A stretch of 21,913 nucleotides of DNA, taken from the IMG/VR virus record IMGVR_UViG_3300005289_000030, positions 1 to 21,913 of that record. One strand, written 5' to 3'. The notes under the pieces are model-generated. The model made no database searches. It had not been told where the DNA came from and worked only from the letters and a program-made list of their open reading frames with translations. Position numbers and translations under genes: made by a program. This stretch comes from a virus. This document shows positions 14,299 through 20,851 of the stretch, one piece after another; positions within the stretch are counted from its first letter, which is position 1; the number at the start of each line of letters is the position of its first letter.

Positions 14299-14463
14299 GT
14301 GGACGACCGCATTAAGGAACAACTGGCGGCGCTCGAAAAGCTGTTGCGCGACGCCGACGACCGGTTGGAACGGGTGGCGCCGTCTTTGCGCGTCCGCGCC
14401 CGTCGCCAGCGCAACGCCATCAATGCCGCGTGCAACGCTATGTTCAGGGCGGCTCGTGCATGA
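14299..14463 (+). CDS. Small coiled-coil-like protein from a GTG start
   Basis: The 54-residue product begins MDDRIKEQLAALEKLLRDA and continues with a heptad-like pattern of Leu at hydrophobic positions, then a basic stretch (RVRARRQR), so a short coiled coil is likely. GTG at 14299 has GGGAGA eight bases upstream; this start was chosen over an ATG at 14080, which lies inside the previous gene without an RBS. Its stop overlaps the next ATG (ATGA). The function is unknown. Confidence 0.55.
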   Translation: MDDRIKEQLAALEKLLRDADDRLERVAPSLRVRARRQRNAINAACNAMFRAARA

Positions 14464-14792
14464 CCCAGCAAGTCGAATTTGAACAGGACCGTGGCATTTA
14501 CGGCAAGAAATCCTGGACCGGATATTGCCCAATGCTGACCAGCCCGTTCGCCGTGTTCAAGGATGAAAAGGGCTGGGCGCTGGGCCACCGCAAAACCGGC
14601 CTGTCGGTCAACTCGCTTATTCCTAAGGGCCACCGCATCACGCGCAAGTCGCTGTTGGATTTGCTGACCCGGATGGAGCAGGCCGAACCCGAAGCTATGG
14701 CCGCCATGAACGAAGTGACCGGCTTTCCCATCCACAAGGATTACCGCTGGGCTGGTCAAAAGCTGATCGACTGGAGCCGGGCGCGCGGCTGA
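14460..14792 (+). CDS. Unknown phage protein
   Basis: The product is 110 residues from an ATG that overlaps the upstream stop. An N-terminal stretch rich in aromatic and charged residues (FEQDRGIYGKKSWTGY) is followed by strand-like sequence (FAVFKDEKGWALGHRKTG), then a helix with an RMEQAEPEAMAAM-type stretch. No family is recognised. It ends three bases before the stop of the convergent endolysin gene, and a hairpin covers both ends. Confidence 0.65.
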   Translation: MTQQVEFEQDRGIYGKKSWTGYCPMLTSPFAVFKDEKGWALGHRKTGLSVNSLIPKGHRITRKSLLDLLTRMEQAEPEAMAAMNEVTGFPIHKDYRWAGQKLIDWSRARG

Positions 14793-14808
14793 CCGTCAGG
14801 CCCGCGCC
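14781..14808. other. Imperfect hairpin spanning two convergent stop codons
   Basis: GCGCGCGGCTGAC at 14781-14793 can pair with GTCAGGCCCGCGC at 14796-14808 with two mismatches and a two-base centre. Each arm contains the stop codon of one of the two convergent genes. It may act as a compact bidirectional stop, but there is no T-run on either side. Confidence 0.35.
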
Positions 14809-15476
14809 TTATACGCCGCTTCCAACCGTGTGTCGTAAGCGTTCGCCGCGTAGGCAGTCCCGTTATAGCCGCGCGCAAAGGTCGCCCAGTCGCCCGCACG
14901 CAGCGCCGGCAAGAGCCCGTTACGGGTGACGAAATGCACGAACGCGTCAAGCTGGTCGCCTTCGGTCTGCGCCTGGCGCCAAGCGAACGCCCACGGACTG
15001 GCCGCGTCGCAGATGGCAAAATTCTCGCCCAGGATTTGAAAGCCGCCATAGCTGGCCGACGCAAAGCCCGCGTCAACGTCGAGCCCCACGGCGTCGAGCA
15101 GTTGCGCATAGCGGCCGTCCTGGCTGGCTGGATATAGTTTCTTGTTCCATGATTTTGACGAAATCTTGGGGTGCGATTTGTCGAACTTGCCCCCGGTGGC
15201 CCGGCTGAAACGGTGCGGTTCGAACAGGATGGTCGGGCGCCCATTGATGAACGGCGCGGCCGTGCTTTCGACGTCCCATACGGCCCAGACCTTCGCCGGC
15301 TCGACTTGCATGGCGCGCCCGGCCCGCACAACGTCCGCATCAGTCAGTTGATAATCTGGCCCGTCAGTCAGCGCCGACAGCACCGCCGTTCGCTCCATCG
15401 GCCCGTAAATTCCGTCAATCTTGCCCCGGTAATAGCCCATGCGGGCTAGGCTGCGCTGCAAATCGAAATGATCCAT
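14796..15476 (-). CDS. Endolysin: peptidoglycan-binding domain plus N-acetylmuramidase
   Basis: The product is 226 residues. Residues 5-36 form a peptidoglycan-binding type 1 repeat (LARMGYYRGKIDGIYGP region). From about 55 on it matches the N-acetylmuramidase family (DUF3380): VWDVES with probable catalytic Glu70, ILFEPHRFSRATGGKFD (83-99), and ASYGGFQILG (141-150). There is no signal peptide or SAR segment, so export would need a holin; holin-like genes are at the left end of the window. The ATG at 15476 is next to the shared TTGAC palindrome, and the upstream reading from 15494 starts inside it. The gene stands alone on the minus strand, away from the other lysis genes. Confidence 0.88.
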   Translation of the reverse strand: MDHFDLQRSLARMGYYRGKIDGIYGPMERTAVLSALTDGPDYQLTDADVVRAGRAMQVEPAKVWAVWDVESTAAPFINGRPTILFEPHRFSRATGGKFDKSHPKISSKSWNKKLYPASQDGRYAQLLDAVGLDVDAGFASASYGGFQILGENFAICDAASPWAFAWRQAQTEGDQLDAFVHFVTRNGLLPALRAGDWATFARGYNGTAYAANAYDTRLEAAYKARA

Positions 15477-15478
15477 GG

Positions 15479-15507
15479 TTGACCGTCCCGTCAATAGTGG
15501 TTAGATC
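15479..15507 (+). promoter_or_regulatory. TTGAC palindrome operator and promoter for the TetR-like operon, also abutting the endolysin start
   Basis: TTGACCGTCCCGTCAA at 15479-15494 is a copy of the shared operator. TTGACC, a 17-nt spacer and TAGATC at 15502-15507 form a good sigma70-type promoter, with a start near 15514 and the RBS AGGGGAA at 15521-15527. On the other strand the endolysin ATG begins only two bases from the palindrome, so a bound protein would also affect that gene. Confidence 0.6.
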
Positions 15508-15536
15508 GACCCTAACACGAAGGGGAATTATTGACT

Positions 15537-16004
15537 ATGCCTGACCCATTGCCGCCGACCGTGGTAATAGAGCCGGCTGGCTACGCCTTGAATGGGCGCC
15601 TATTCAGCAAGGAAGAAATGGCCGCCCAGCGGGTCGCATCAAACGACGCGGTGACGCCGGTTTATTACCGCGACGCCATTGCGCCGCTTCGCGTGCCGCT
15701 GGTCGACCAGCACAACAACGTCATGGGCCACGAACACCGCAAGGCGCGCGAACTGCTGATAGAACGCGTCTTTACCGACACGGATGGCGTCGTTTGGAGC
15801 CGCCCGACCGCTTGGGCCTATTATGCGGTCTGCGAAGCCCGGCACCAGTGGGAAATGATGGCGGGGGACGCCCGTTCCATTCTGGCCATGCTTGCCGACG
15901 CGAAGACCCCGGAAGGCATTGCGGCCGTCCAAGACGTGGCCCGCGCCTTTCTCGACAAGACCGCCCGTTCCCGAAATGTCGATACCGCCAAGGAACCGAC
16001 CTGA
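15537..16004 (+). CDS. Unknown phage protein, first gene of the TetR-like operon
   Basis: The product is 155 residues from the ATG at 15537 with AGGGGAA ten bases upstream; a TTG at 15531 is too near the RBS. The N-terminal half is strand-like with YALNGRLFSKEEM, then RDAIAPLRVPLVDQHNN, followed by helices with an Ala-rich C-terminus that contains an AVQDVARAFLDK stretch. No family is recognised. It is coupled to the TetR-like gene through a TGATG overlap, so it may act together with that protein. Confidence 0.65.
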   Translation: MPDPLPPTVVIEPAGYALNGRLFSKEEMAAQRVASNDAVTPVYYRDAIAPLRVPLVDQHNNVMGHEHRKARELLIERVFTDTDGVVWSRPTAWAYYAVCEARHQWEMMAGDARSILAMLADAKTPEGIAAVQDVARAFLDKTARSRNVDTAKEPT

Positions 16005-16333
16005 TGACCCTGACCGAATTTCACCTTGAACGCGACGATAAGATTTTGGCGGCCACCAAGCGCATTATCGAGCGCGAAGGGCTGACCAGCCTGACCCGTG
16101 ACAAGATTGCGACCGAAGCCGGGTTGTCGGCGGCCAGCGTGTCCAACTATGGCCTGACCAGCATTACCAACAGCCCGCCCCCGTCGGAGGGCTACCGGGC
16201 GCGCATTTTGCGCGGGCTCATGGCCCAGGCGGTCGAGCGCTCCGACCTTCGCATGGTTCGCGTGGGGCTGGTCGACGGTTGCTTGAAAGCCGATGATTTG
16301 CCCGACCATCTGCGCAAGGCCGTTGCGGCGTGA
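16004..16333 (+). CDS. TetR-like helix-turn-helix regulator (short)
   Basis: The 109-residue protein has a TetR N-terminal DNA-binding domain pattern: ILAATKRIIEREGLTSLT (14-31), then DKIATEAGLSAASVSNY (33-49) as the helix-turn-helix. The segment after it (60-109) is helical but far shorter than the ligand domain of cellular TetR proteins (about 200 residues in total), so it is a minimal regulator. TetR proteins bind short palindromes as dimers. The operon starts behind one copy of the TTGAC palindrome, which would allow autoregulation. I propose it as the factor for all seven sites, by inference. The ATG overlaps the upstream stop and the stop overlaps the next GTG. Confidence 0.75.
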   Translation: MTLTEFHLERDDKILAATKRIIEREGLTSLTRDKIATEAGLSAASVSNYGLTSITNSPPPSEGYRARILRGLMAQAVERSDLRMVRVGLVDGCLKADDLPDHLRKAVAA

Positions 16334-16506
16334 CGGACGCCCAAGCCTTGCTGGAAAAGCTGGCGCCCTACGCACGAAGCGTTTTGCAGGAACACCGGAC
16401 CCGCAACAAAAGCGATAGCGCTTGGCATACCCGGCGGATTGACGGCACGGGTCTGACCTATGGCGCGCTGCGCAAAATCGTCGAACTGGTGGACGGCGGG
16501 AAATGA
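16330..16506 (+). CDS. Small unknown protein from a GTG start
   Basis: The 58-residue product begins at a GTG that overlaps the TetR-like stop (GTGA) and ends in an ATGA overlap with the next gene. It has a helical N-terminus (MTDAQALLEKLAPYARSVL), a basic middle with AWHTRRIDG, and a short helix at the end. The chain of overlaps and the absence of in-frame stops support a real gene. The function is unknown. Confidence 0.55.
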   Translation: MTDAQALLEKLAPYARSVLQEHRTRNKSDSAWHTRRIDGTGLTYGALRKIVELVDGGK

Positions 16507-16688
16507 CCCAGCACGTCCGCATCGCTACCTGTCTTGAATGTGGAAGCGACGAACCGTTGCCGCGGCTGGTCTGCGCCCATTGCGAGACGCACAAGGGCTA
16601 TGGCGATGAAACGGGACGTGGTGGCGAAGCGCGGCCGATTGGTGAGATTGCCGCCCAGGTTGTCGAGCGGATAGCGGCAAACCTATGA
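16503..16688 (+). CDS. Zinc-ribbon miniprotein
   Basis: The 61-residue product has CLEC (10-13) and CAHC (24-27) knuckles spaced as in a zinc ribbon, then a helical acidic tail. Start and stop overlap both neighbours (ATGA). No specific family is recognised. A DNA, RNA or protein-binding role is possible. Confidence 0.6.
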   Translation: MTQHVRIATCLECGSDEPLPRLVCAHCETHKGYGDETGRGGEARPIGEIAAQVVERIAANL

Positions 16689-16807
16689 GCCGGCTGTTTT
16701 GCCTGTTCGGGCTGCACGCTTGGCACCCAACGGCGCGGGCTACAGATGGCCAGCGCATCAGCAAGCTAGTTTGCGTCCGGTGCGGCACGCGTAAATGGTG
16801 GAAATAA
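16685..16807 (+). CDS. Cys/Trp-rich miniprotein
   Basis: The product is 40 residues with an N-terminal CLFGLHAWHP stretch, a central polar part and a CVRCGTRKWW end. Cys6, His11, Cys30 and Cys33 could bind one zinc. The ATG overlaps the stop of the gene before. The layout resembles the miniprotein at 12572 (early His/Trp, late CxxC), and such tiny proteins are often missed in phage annotation. Confidence 0.5.
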   Translation: MSRLFCLFGLHAWHPTARATDGQRISKLVCVRCGTRKWWK

Positions 16808-16811
16808 GGGC

Positions 16812-16846
16812 GGGCGGGGACTGGCCGACCATCCGTTGCCCCGCCC
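16812..16846 (+). terminator. GC-rich hairpin after the miniprotein cluster, terminator- or attenuator-like
   Basis: GGGCGGGG at 16812-16819 pairs perfectly with CCCCGCCC at 16839-16846 across a 19-nt loop. It starts five bases after the stop of the gene ending at 16807. No T-run follows (TGACCATTT), so it may only reduce read-through or stabilise the RNA end. Confidence 0.4.
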
Positions 16847-16883
16847 TGACCATTTGCCGAAACCAAGGGGAGAGAATGCGGCT

Positions 16884-17105
16884 ATGGCTGGTGAACACTT
16901 AACCGAACGTCGAGAGGATTGCAACGTCGTGGAAGTCTGGAGCCGGGGCGGGTCGTCGCTCTTGCGCGTCACGTCTGACCCTTTGGTTCCTAAGCGCGTG
17001 AGGGTTCGCGCCCAGACAGACTTTGGCGAATGCCTTATGGTTTTCAAGCAAGACGAATTACTTGCCTTTGCCGTCGACGTGATAGCCAAATATGGGCCGC
17101 GCTGA
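16884..17105 (+). CDS. Small unknown phage protein
   Basis: The 73-residue product is strand-rich (NVVEVWSRGGSSLLRVTSD and an RVRVRAQTDFG stretch) with a helical end, suggesting a small beta fold. I chose the ATG at 16884 because of AGGGGAGAG at 16866-16874; an in-frame ATG at 16836 has no such signal. The next gene starts 14 bases before its stop. The function is unknown. Confidence 0.6.
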   Translation: MAGEHLTERREDCNVVEVWSRGGSSLLRVTSDPLVPKRVRVRAQTDFGECLMVFKQDELLAFAVDVIAKYGPR

Positions 17106-17304
17106 CCAAGACGCCCGTTGCAAGGGGTGCGCTCGCTATGACCGCGTATCTCTGACCTTTGAGTTTTGCTCATTCCATCGTAAACCAGTGCTGGCCCAGG
17201 ATGCCGCTTGCAACGACCATTGCAGCGCAAGCCCTTGGCACGACTGGCTATTGACGGCGCCGACAATGCGGCGCATGACGACCGGTAGGGAGAACCGACC
17301 ATGA
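17092..17304 (+). CDS. Cys/His-rich miniprotein
   Basis: The 70-residue product carries CKGC (10-13), CSFH (26-29) and CNDHC (40-44), a spacing that could hold one or two zinc ions. It overlaps the previous gene by 14 bases and its stop overlaps the next start as ATGA. Its 3' half also covers the palindrome at 17251, so its last residues may be constrained by the DNA site. The function is unknown. Confidence 0.5.
   Translation: MGRADQDARCKGCARYDRVSLTFEFCSFHRKPVLAQDAACNDHCSASPWHDWLLTAPTMRRMTTGRENRP
17251..17279 (+). promoter_or_regulatory. Variant TTGAC palindrome and weak candidate promoter
   Basis: TTGACGGCGCCGACAA at 17251-17266 differs from a perfect 16-bp palindrome at one base (A for T in the right arm). 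With TTGACG as -35, the hexamer after 17 nt is CATGAC, which is weak. It lies 35 bases before the start of the gene at 17301 and so could set a separate promoter for that gene and the primase-helicase. Confidence 0.4.
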
Positions 17305-17540
17305 CCGACCAACAGACCGTCGGGTTCATCTTGGAAACGGGCAAGCTGGACGCCAGCTATACGATTCCGATGATCCTGTTTTGCCCCATGTGCGGCACCC
17401 GTCACATTGACGAAGCGGCCTTTGCCGAAGTTCCCCACCACACGCACGCTTGCCAAGGTTGCGGGAACGTCTGGCGCCCGGCTAAGGTGAACACGCACGG
17501 GGTCCAGTTCCTGCCCGGCTACACGAACGCGAAGGGCTGA
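17301..17540 (+). CDS. Conserved phage zinc-ribbon protein upstream of primase-helicase
   Basis: The 79-residue product has CPMCGTRHID (28-37) and CQGCGNVWRPA (51-61), a zinc ribbon, ending GVQFLPGY. I recognise this as a small protein conserved across many proteobacterial phages, of unknown function. AGGGAG lies ten bases before ATG. It is five bases upstream of the primase-helicase, so it may be a replication accessory protein. Confidence 0.75.
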   Translation: MTDQQTVGFILETGKLDASYTIPMILFCPMCGTRHIDEAAFAEVPHHTHACQGCGNVWRPAKVNTHGVQFLPGYTNAKG

Positions 17541-17545
17541 CGTCT

Positions 17546-19927
17546 GTGTCAGATTGGTCTTTTTACGACAGGGGCTTTAGCCTCTTCCCATTAACGCCGC
17601 GCACCAAAAGCCCGGCGCTCGAAAGCTGGGAACCCTATCAGACGCAACGGGCGACGCCTGAATTGGTTGCATCGTGGGCGGCCCAGACGGGTTTCAACAC
17701 CGGCGTAGCGACCGGCACCGTATCCGACTGCATTGTGCTGGACGCCGACGGACTGATGGCGCGCACGATGATGGAAGCCCAAGGGCTACCGGACACGCTG
17801 ACCGTCGCCACCCCACGCGGCTGGCACTTCTATTTCCAACACCCCGGTTGGGAAGTGAAAAACCGGGCCGGGCGCGGCTGGACCAAAGACCTGAACGGCG
17901 GCGAAGGCTTTGACGGCTGGGACTTGCGCGGGGACGGGGGCTATGTCGTCGGGCCGGGCTCCTATTACCACCCAACCCCGGCCGAAGCCGCCAAGGGGAA
18001 GGTCGCCGGCTGGTATCGGATCGAACGGGACGTGCCCGTTGCCCCGGCGCCCGACTGGCTGTTGGCGCTGGTGTTTCCCAAGGCGCGCAAGGAAAACGCC
18101 CAAGCCAAGATTGCCGACGTGACGTCGGACTATGGCCGGGCTGCGCTCAACAGTGAATTTGCCGTGCTGACGTCGGCACGTGAAGGCGAAGTGAACCAGC
18201 GGGTCAACGATAGCGCCTTTGCCATCGGCCAGCTTGTCGGTGGTGGCGAAATCACCGTGGAAGAGGGCTGGGGCGCGCTACAGGAAGCGTTGGCGGTTCT
18301 GGGCATCCAAGACGAAGAGAAAGCCCAAGGCACGCTGGAACGCGGCTGGACGGCGGGCATGGAAGCCCCGCGGGCAGTCGAACACCACGAACGGGTCAGC
18401 GTCACGCCCGAACAAGCGCTGGGCACGCGCGCACCTGTCGCACCACCGCCGCCCGGTCCCGACGGCCAGATAGTTGCCGCGGCCCCTCCCCCGCCAGTCG
18501 AGCCGTCCACCGCCCTGGTGCGCGGCCAGACGATATGGCACGACGACATGGATGCGCTGTTTGCCAATTGCTGGTTCGTCCAGATGCGGGATGCCGTGTT
18601 TGTCAAAGGCATGGGCGTTCTGTCCCCCACGTCGTTCGACACGCTCAAAGGGGGTTTCGAGTTTCCCACGACCATAGAGGGAAGCAAAAAGACCCGTTCG
18701 GCATGGGACGCGTTCAGGCTGTCGCCGTCATGGAAATGCCCATGGGTCTTTGACGTCTGTTTCCGGCCCGACCGGACGCCCGGCGCGGTCATTGATATTG
18801 AGGGCTTGCCCTACATCAACAGCTATCAGCCGATAACGACCAAGCGTATCGCCGGCGACCCGTCCAAGTTCGTCGACCTGTTGCGCAAGCTGTTCCCCAT
18901 CCAGCGCGATTACGACATAATCACCACCTACATGGCGTCGCTGGTCCAGAACGTCGGCCGCAAGTTCCAATGGTGGCCAGTCATCCAAGGGGTGCAGGGC
19001 AACGGCAAGACGCTTATTCTGACCGTGTTGCAACACGCGGTCGGCAAGCGCTACACCTATTTGATTGACCCCGAAGTGCTGGGCAAAACGGCCAACCAGT
19101 TCAATAGCTGGGTCCAAGGAAATTTGCTGGTCGGCGTTGAGGAAATATTTGTCAGCGACCAGCGGCACATATTGGAAACGTTCAAGCCCATCGTGACCAA
19201 CGCGCGAACGCGGGTCGAGAAAAAGGGCAAGGATGCGACGACCGGCGATAACTATTGCAACGGCGTCATGCTGACCAACCATAAGAACGGCGTGCCCGTC
19301 ACTGACCGGGAACGGCGCTATGCCATTTTTTTCACGCCCCAACAGGACGCCGAAGACTTGGCGCGCGACGGCATGGATGGGGGATATTTTCCCGACCTTT
19401 ACGACTGGCTGCACGGCCGCGGGGCCTATGCCCATCTGGGCGAAGACTATGGGCTTGCCGTGGTCAACGACTGGCTGCACGGGCTCGCCCGGGTTGCGGA
19501 GTTCGACCCGGCCGCATTGTGCCAGCGCGCCCCCGCCACGTCCAGCCGCGCCGAAGCGGTCAGGGAATCGCTCGGGACGCTTGAACAGGAAGTGTTGGAG
19601 GCGGTCGAGGAACAGCGCGTGGGGTTCAAAGGCGGCTGGGTATCGTCGCACGCCCTGCGCAACCTGTTCCAGTCGTTGCGCATGACCATAGGACCGAAGC
19701 GCTATCGCTCGCTCATGGCGGCGGTAGGCTACGTGCCGCACCCCTCGCTTGCCGACGGCCGCGTGACGAACCCGCTGAACGATGGAACACGCCCCAGACT
19801 TTACGTGGCCAAGGGAACCCCCGAAGCGGCATTGCCAGCGGCCGACGTGCCCGCGGCGTTCGAAGCGGCCCAGACTGGCACGGTCGCCGTTGCACAAGGG
19901 AACGTCGTTCACTTGCGGCCCCGTTAA
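17546..19927 (+). CDS. Bifunctional primase-polymerase / SF3-type helicase
   Basis: The product is 793 residues from a GTG at 17546. The N-terminal Prim-Pol domain (about 5-175) shows VLDADG (64-69, catalytic Asp66 and Asp68), TPRGWHFYF (89-97, with His94) and WDLRGDGGYVVGPGS (125-139). A Pro-rich linker lies near 296-320. The C-terminal helicase has Walker A GVQGNGKT (482-489), Walker B-like LLVGVEE (527-533), sensor TNHKNG (577-582) with Asn578, and an arginine-rich DRERRY finger, as in DUF5906 phage/plasmid replication proteins. It would unwind the origin and lay down primers. The AT-rich origin candidate follows directly downstream. Only one Prim-Pol is seen, together with a separate family A polymerase. 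Confidence 0.92.
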   Translation: MSDWSFYDRGFSLFPLTPRTKSPALESWEPYQTQRATPELVASWAAQTGFNTGVATGTVSDCIVLDADGLMARTMMEAQGLPDTLTVATPRGWHFYFQHPGWEVKNRAGRGWTKDLNGGEGFDGWDLRGDGGYVVGPGSYYHPTPAEAAKGKVAGWYRIERDVPVAPAPDWLLALVFPKARKENAQAKIADVTSDYGRAALNSEFAVLTSAREGEVNQRVNDSAFAIGQLVGGGEITVEEGWGALQEALAVLGIQDEEKAQGTLERGWTAGMEAPRAVEHHERVSVTPEQALGTRAPVAPPPPGPDGQIVAAAPPPPVEPSTALVRGQTIWHDDMDALFANCWFVQMRDAVFVKGMGVLSPTSFDTLKGGFEFPTTIEGSKKTRSAWDAFRLSPSWKCPWVFDVCFRPDRTPGAVIDIEGLPYINSYQPITTKRIAGDPSKFVDLLRKLFPIQRDYDIITTYMASLVQNVGRKFQWWPVIQGVQGNGKTLILTVLQHAVGKRYTYLIDPEVLGKTANQFNSWVQGNLLVGVEEIFVSDQRHILETFKPIVTNARTRVEKKGKDATTGDNYCNGVMLTNHKNGVPVTDRERRYAIFFTPQQDAEDLARDGMDGGYFPDLYDWLHGRGAYAHLGEDYGLAVVNDWLHGLARVAEFDPAALCQRAPATSSRAEAVRESLGTLEQEVLEAVEEQRVGFKGGWVSSHALRNLFQSLRMTIGPKRYRSLMAAVGYVPHPSLADGRVTNPLNDGTRPRLYVAKGTPEAALPAADVPAAFEAAQTGTVAVAQGNVVHLRPR

Positions 19928-19957
19928 TTTATACAAATTGCTATAATTTACAAAATG

Positions 19958-19988
19958 GCCCTGTCGTTAAATTAACGGCGGGGCTTTT
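19958..19988 (+). terminator. Rho-independent terminator after primase-helicase
   Basis: GCCCTGTCGTTAA at 19958-19970 pairs with TTAACGGCGGGGC at 19972-19984 (two G-U pairs), followed directly by TTTTAATTT. It lies 31 bases after the primase-helicase stop codon and is the clearest intrinsic terminator in the window. It ends the long plus-strand early operon. Confidence 0.75.
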
Positions 19989-20004
19989 AATTTGTGCAAT
20001 TATT

Positions 20005-20044
20005 TATCGGGTTTTTCACCCGGTAAAAGTGGCGGTTTTCCGCC
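20005..20044. repeat. Two tandem hairpins in the origin candidate
   Basis: TATCGGGT at 20005-20012 pairs with ACCCGGTA at 20018-20025 across a TTTTC loop (one G-T pair), and GGCGG at 20031-20035 pairs with CCGCC at 20040-20044 across TTTT. They follow the terminator and precede the iterated repeats. They could be a primase start site, a further terminator or a protein-binding element. Confidence 0.5.
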
Positions 20045-20089
20045 GTTTCCCCGAAACCCGATAGAATTGAGTAGTGCTGCCTAGTGCGG

Positions 20090-20125
20090 GTGCGTGTGCG
20101 CACATACACACATGCACACACATAT
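20090..20125. repeat. 36-nt alternating purine/pyrimidine tract (possible Z-DNA or melting element)
   Basis: From 20090 to 20125 purines and pyrimidines alternate without a break, mostly GT/CA dinucleotides (GTGCGTGTGCGCACATACAC and on). Such tracts can adopt Z-DNA under negative supercoiling. Directly after it the sequence turns AT-rich (ATTGATATATAATTTATAG), suitable as an unwinding element. Confidence 0.6.
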
Positions 20126-20348
20126 TGATATATAATTTATAGGGTTATAGGGTTATCGGGAAAGAGAACGAAAAAACAATGACTTATGGTTTACCCGATA
20201 CGAAAGGTTATCGGGTTCTATCGGGAACGGCTCAAAATGGCCCGTGGCGGTCGGAGCGGGACGAATTGGCGGTGCGGGAAGTGTGGGCCGGGATTTGGGG
20301 TCGCTCCCCCTCGCCCGGGGGCATCGCGCGCACGCGTAGGTTCAAGCG

Positions 20349-20377
20349 TTGCGGCAAGCCGGGCGGCGCGATATATT
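20349..20377 (+). promoter_or_regulatory. Promoter for a leaderless small-terminase mRNA
   Basis: TTGCGG at 20349-20354 and TATATT at 20372-20377 are separated by 17 nt, a good sigma70-type pair. The expected start of transcription falls on or next to the ATG at 20384, six bases after the -10. No Shine-Dalgarno is present before that ATG, which fits a leaderless message. No TTGAC palindrome is present. Confidence 0.55.
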
Positions 20378-20383
20378 GGCCAC

Positions 20384-20851
20384 ATGACCGACCAGCCTGC
20401 ACCCGATTACGCCGACAGCTTGGAAGCCCAGTTGATTGCCGACTATGTGTCGGAGGGCCAAACGCTGGTCAGTGCGTGCAAGGCGCTGGGCGTCCCCCTG
20501 TCGACCTTTTACGACCGCCTGGGCCGTAGCGAGCGGCTACGGGAAATGATGGAGAAAGCCCGCGATAGCGGATACGACGCGATAGCCAACGAATGCCTGG
20601 AAATTGCCGACGACGCGACGTTGGACACGATAGAAACCCGGTTTGGCCCCAAGCCTGACAAGGAATGGTTGGCGCGGTCGAAACTTCGTGTTGAGACGCG
20701 GCTAAAGCTGTTGGCCAAGTGGCATCCGAAGAAATACGGCGAAAAAATACAGGTCGAACAAAAGACCGCTACCGTTGCCATTCCCGTGACGGACGACCCG
20801 ATAGCGGCCCAGCGCGCTTATGAAGAACTGATGAAGGGATACGACAGCTAG
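20384..20851 (+). CDS. terS: Terminase small subunit
   Basis: The product is 155 residues from the ATG at 20384. Residues about 16-46 hold a helix-turn-helix (LIADYVSEGQTLVSACKALG, then LSTFYDRLGRS), followed by ARDSGYDAIANECLEIADD and then WLARSKLRVETRLKLLAKW, leading to HPKKYGEKIQV. This order matches the small terminase proteins of many proteobacterial siphophages, which recognise packaging sites on DNA and assemble as a ring. The start was chosen because the domain begins there and a good promoter puts the RNA start at the ATG; longer in-frame starts (20186) lack an RBS and have low-complexity sequence. The large subunit is not next to it: the downstream gene is convergent and ParB-like. 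Confidence 0.85.
   Translation: MTDQPAPDYADSLEAQLIADYVSEGQTLVSACKALGVPLSTFYDRLGRSERLREMMEKARDSGYDAIANECLEIADDATLDTIETRFGPKPDKEWLARSKLRVETRLKLLAKWHPKKYGEKIQVEQKTATVAIPVTDDPIAAQRAYEELMKGYDS

Larger units (their letters stand above)
20005..20225. repeat. Six iterated TATCGGG repeats (iteron-like)
   Basis: TATCGGG occurs at 20005-20011, 20154-20160, 20209-20215 and 20219-20225 on the plus strand, and as CCCGATA at 20057-20063 and 20194-20200. The last three lie within 32 bases, and 20194-20215 forms an inverted pair. Iterated heptamers in an AT-rich gap beside a replication gene suggest initiator binding sites. Confidence 0.55.
19928..20383. other. Non-coding AT-rich region, candidate replication origin
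   Basis: This 456-nt gap holds no convincing gene. It is clearly more AT-rich than its surroundings, with a terminator, two further hairpins, six copies of TATCGGG in both orientations, a 36-nt alternating purine/pyrimidine tract, and an AT-rich block with the direct repeat TATAGGGT at about 20138-20153. It directly follows the primase-helicase gene. This combination is typical of phage origins. Frames from 20179 and 20186 are open but look like non-coding reading: no RBS, odd composition, and the better terminase start is downstream. Confidence 0.55.

Noticed and set aside
18728-19936. Long minus-strand open frame of about 400 codons opposite the primase-helicase
   Set aside because: The plus strand encodes a clear Prim-Pol/SF3 helicase with all motifs; the antisense frame has no recognisable domain and long antisense frames are common in GC-rich DNA.
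20090-20125. CA/GT repeats as a CRISPR array or microsatellite gene feature
   Set aside because: No repeat-spacer architecture is present; it is a single short alternating tract.
20179-20529. Frames from 20179 and 20186 as genes in the AT-rich gap
   Set aside because: They start inside the TATCGGG repeat region, have weak or no RBS and unusual composition; the second is simply an upstream extension of terS.
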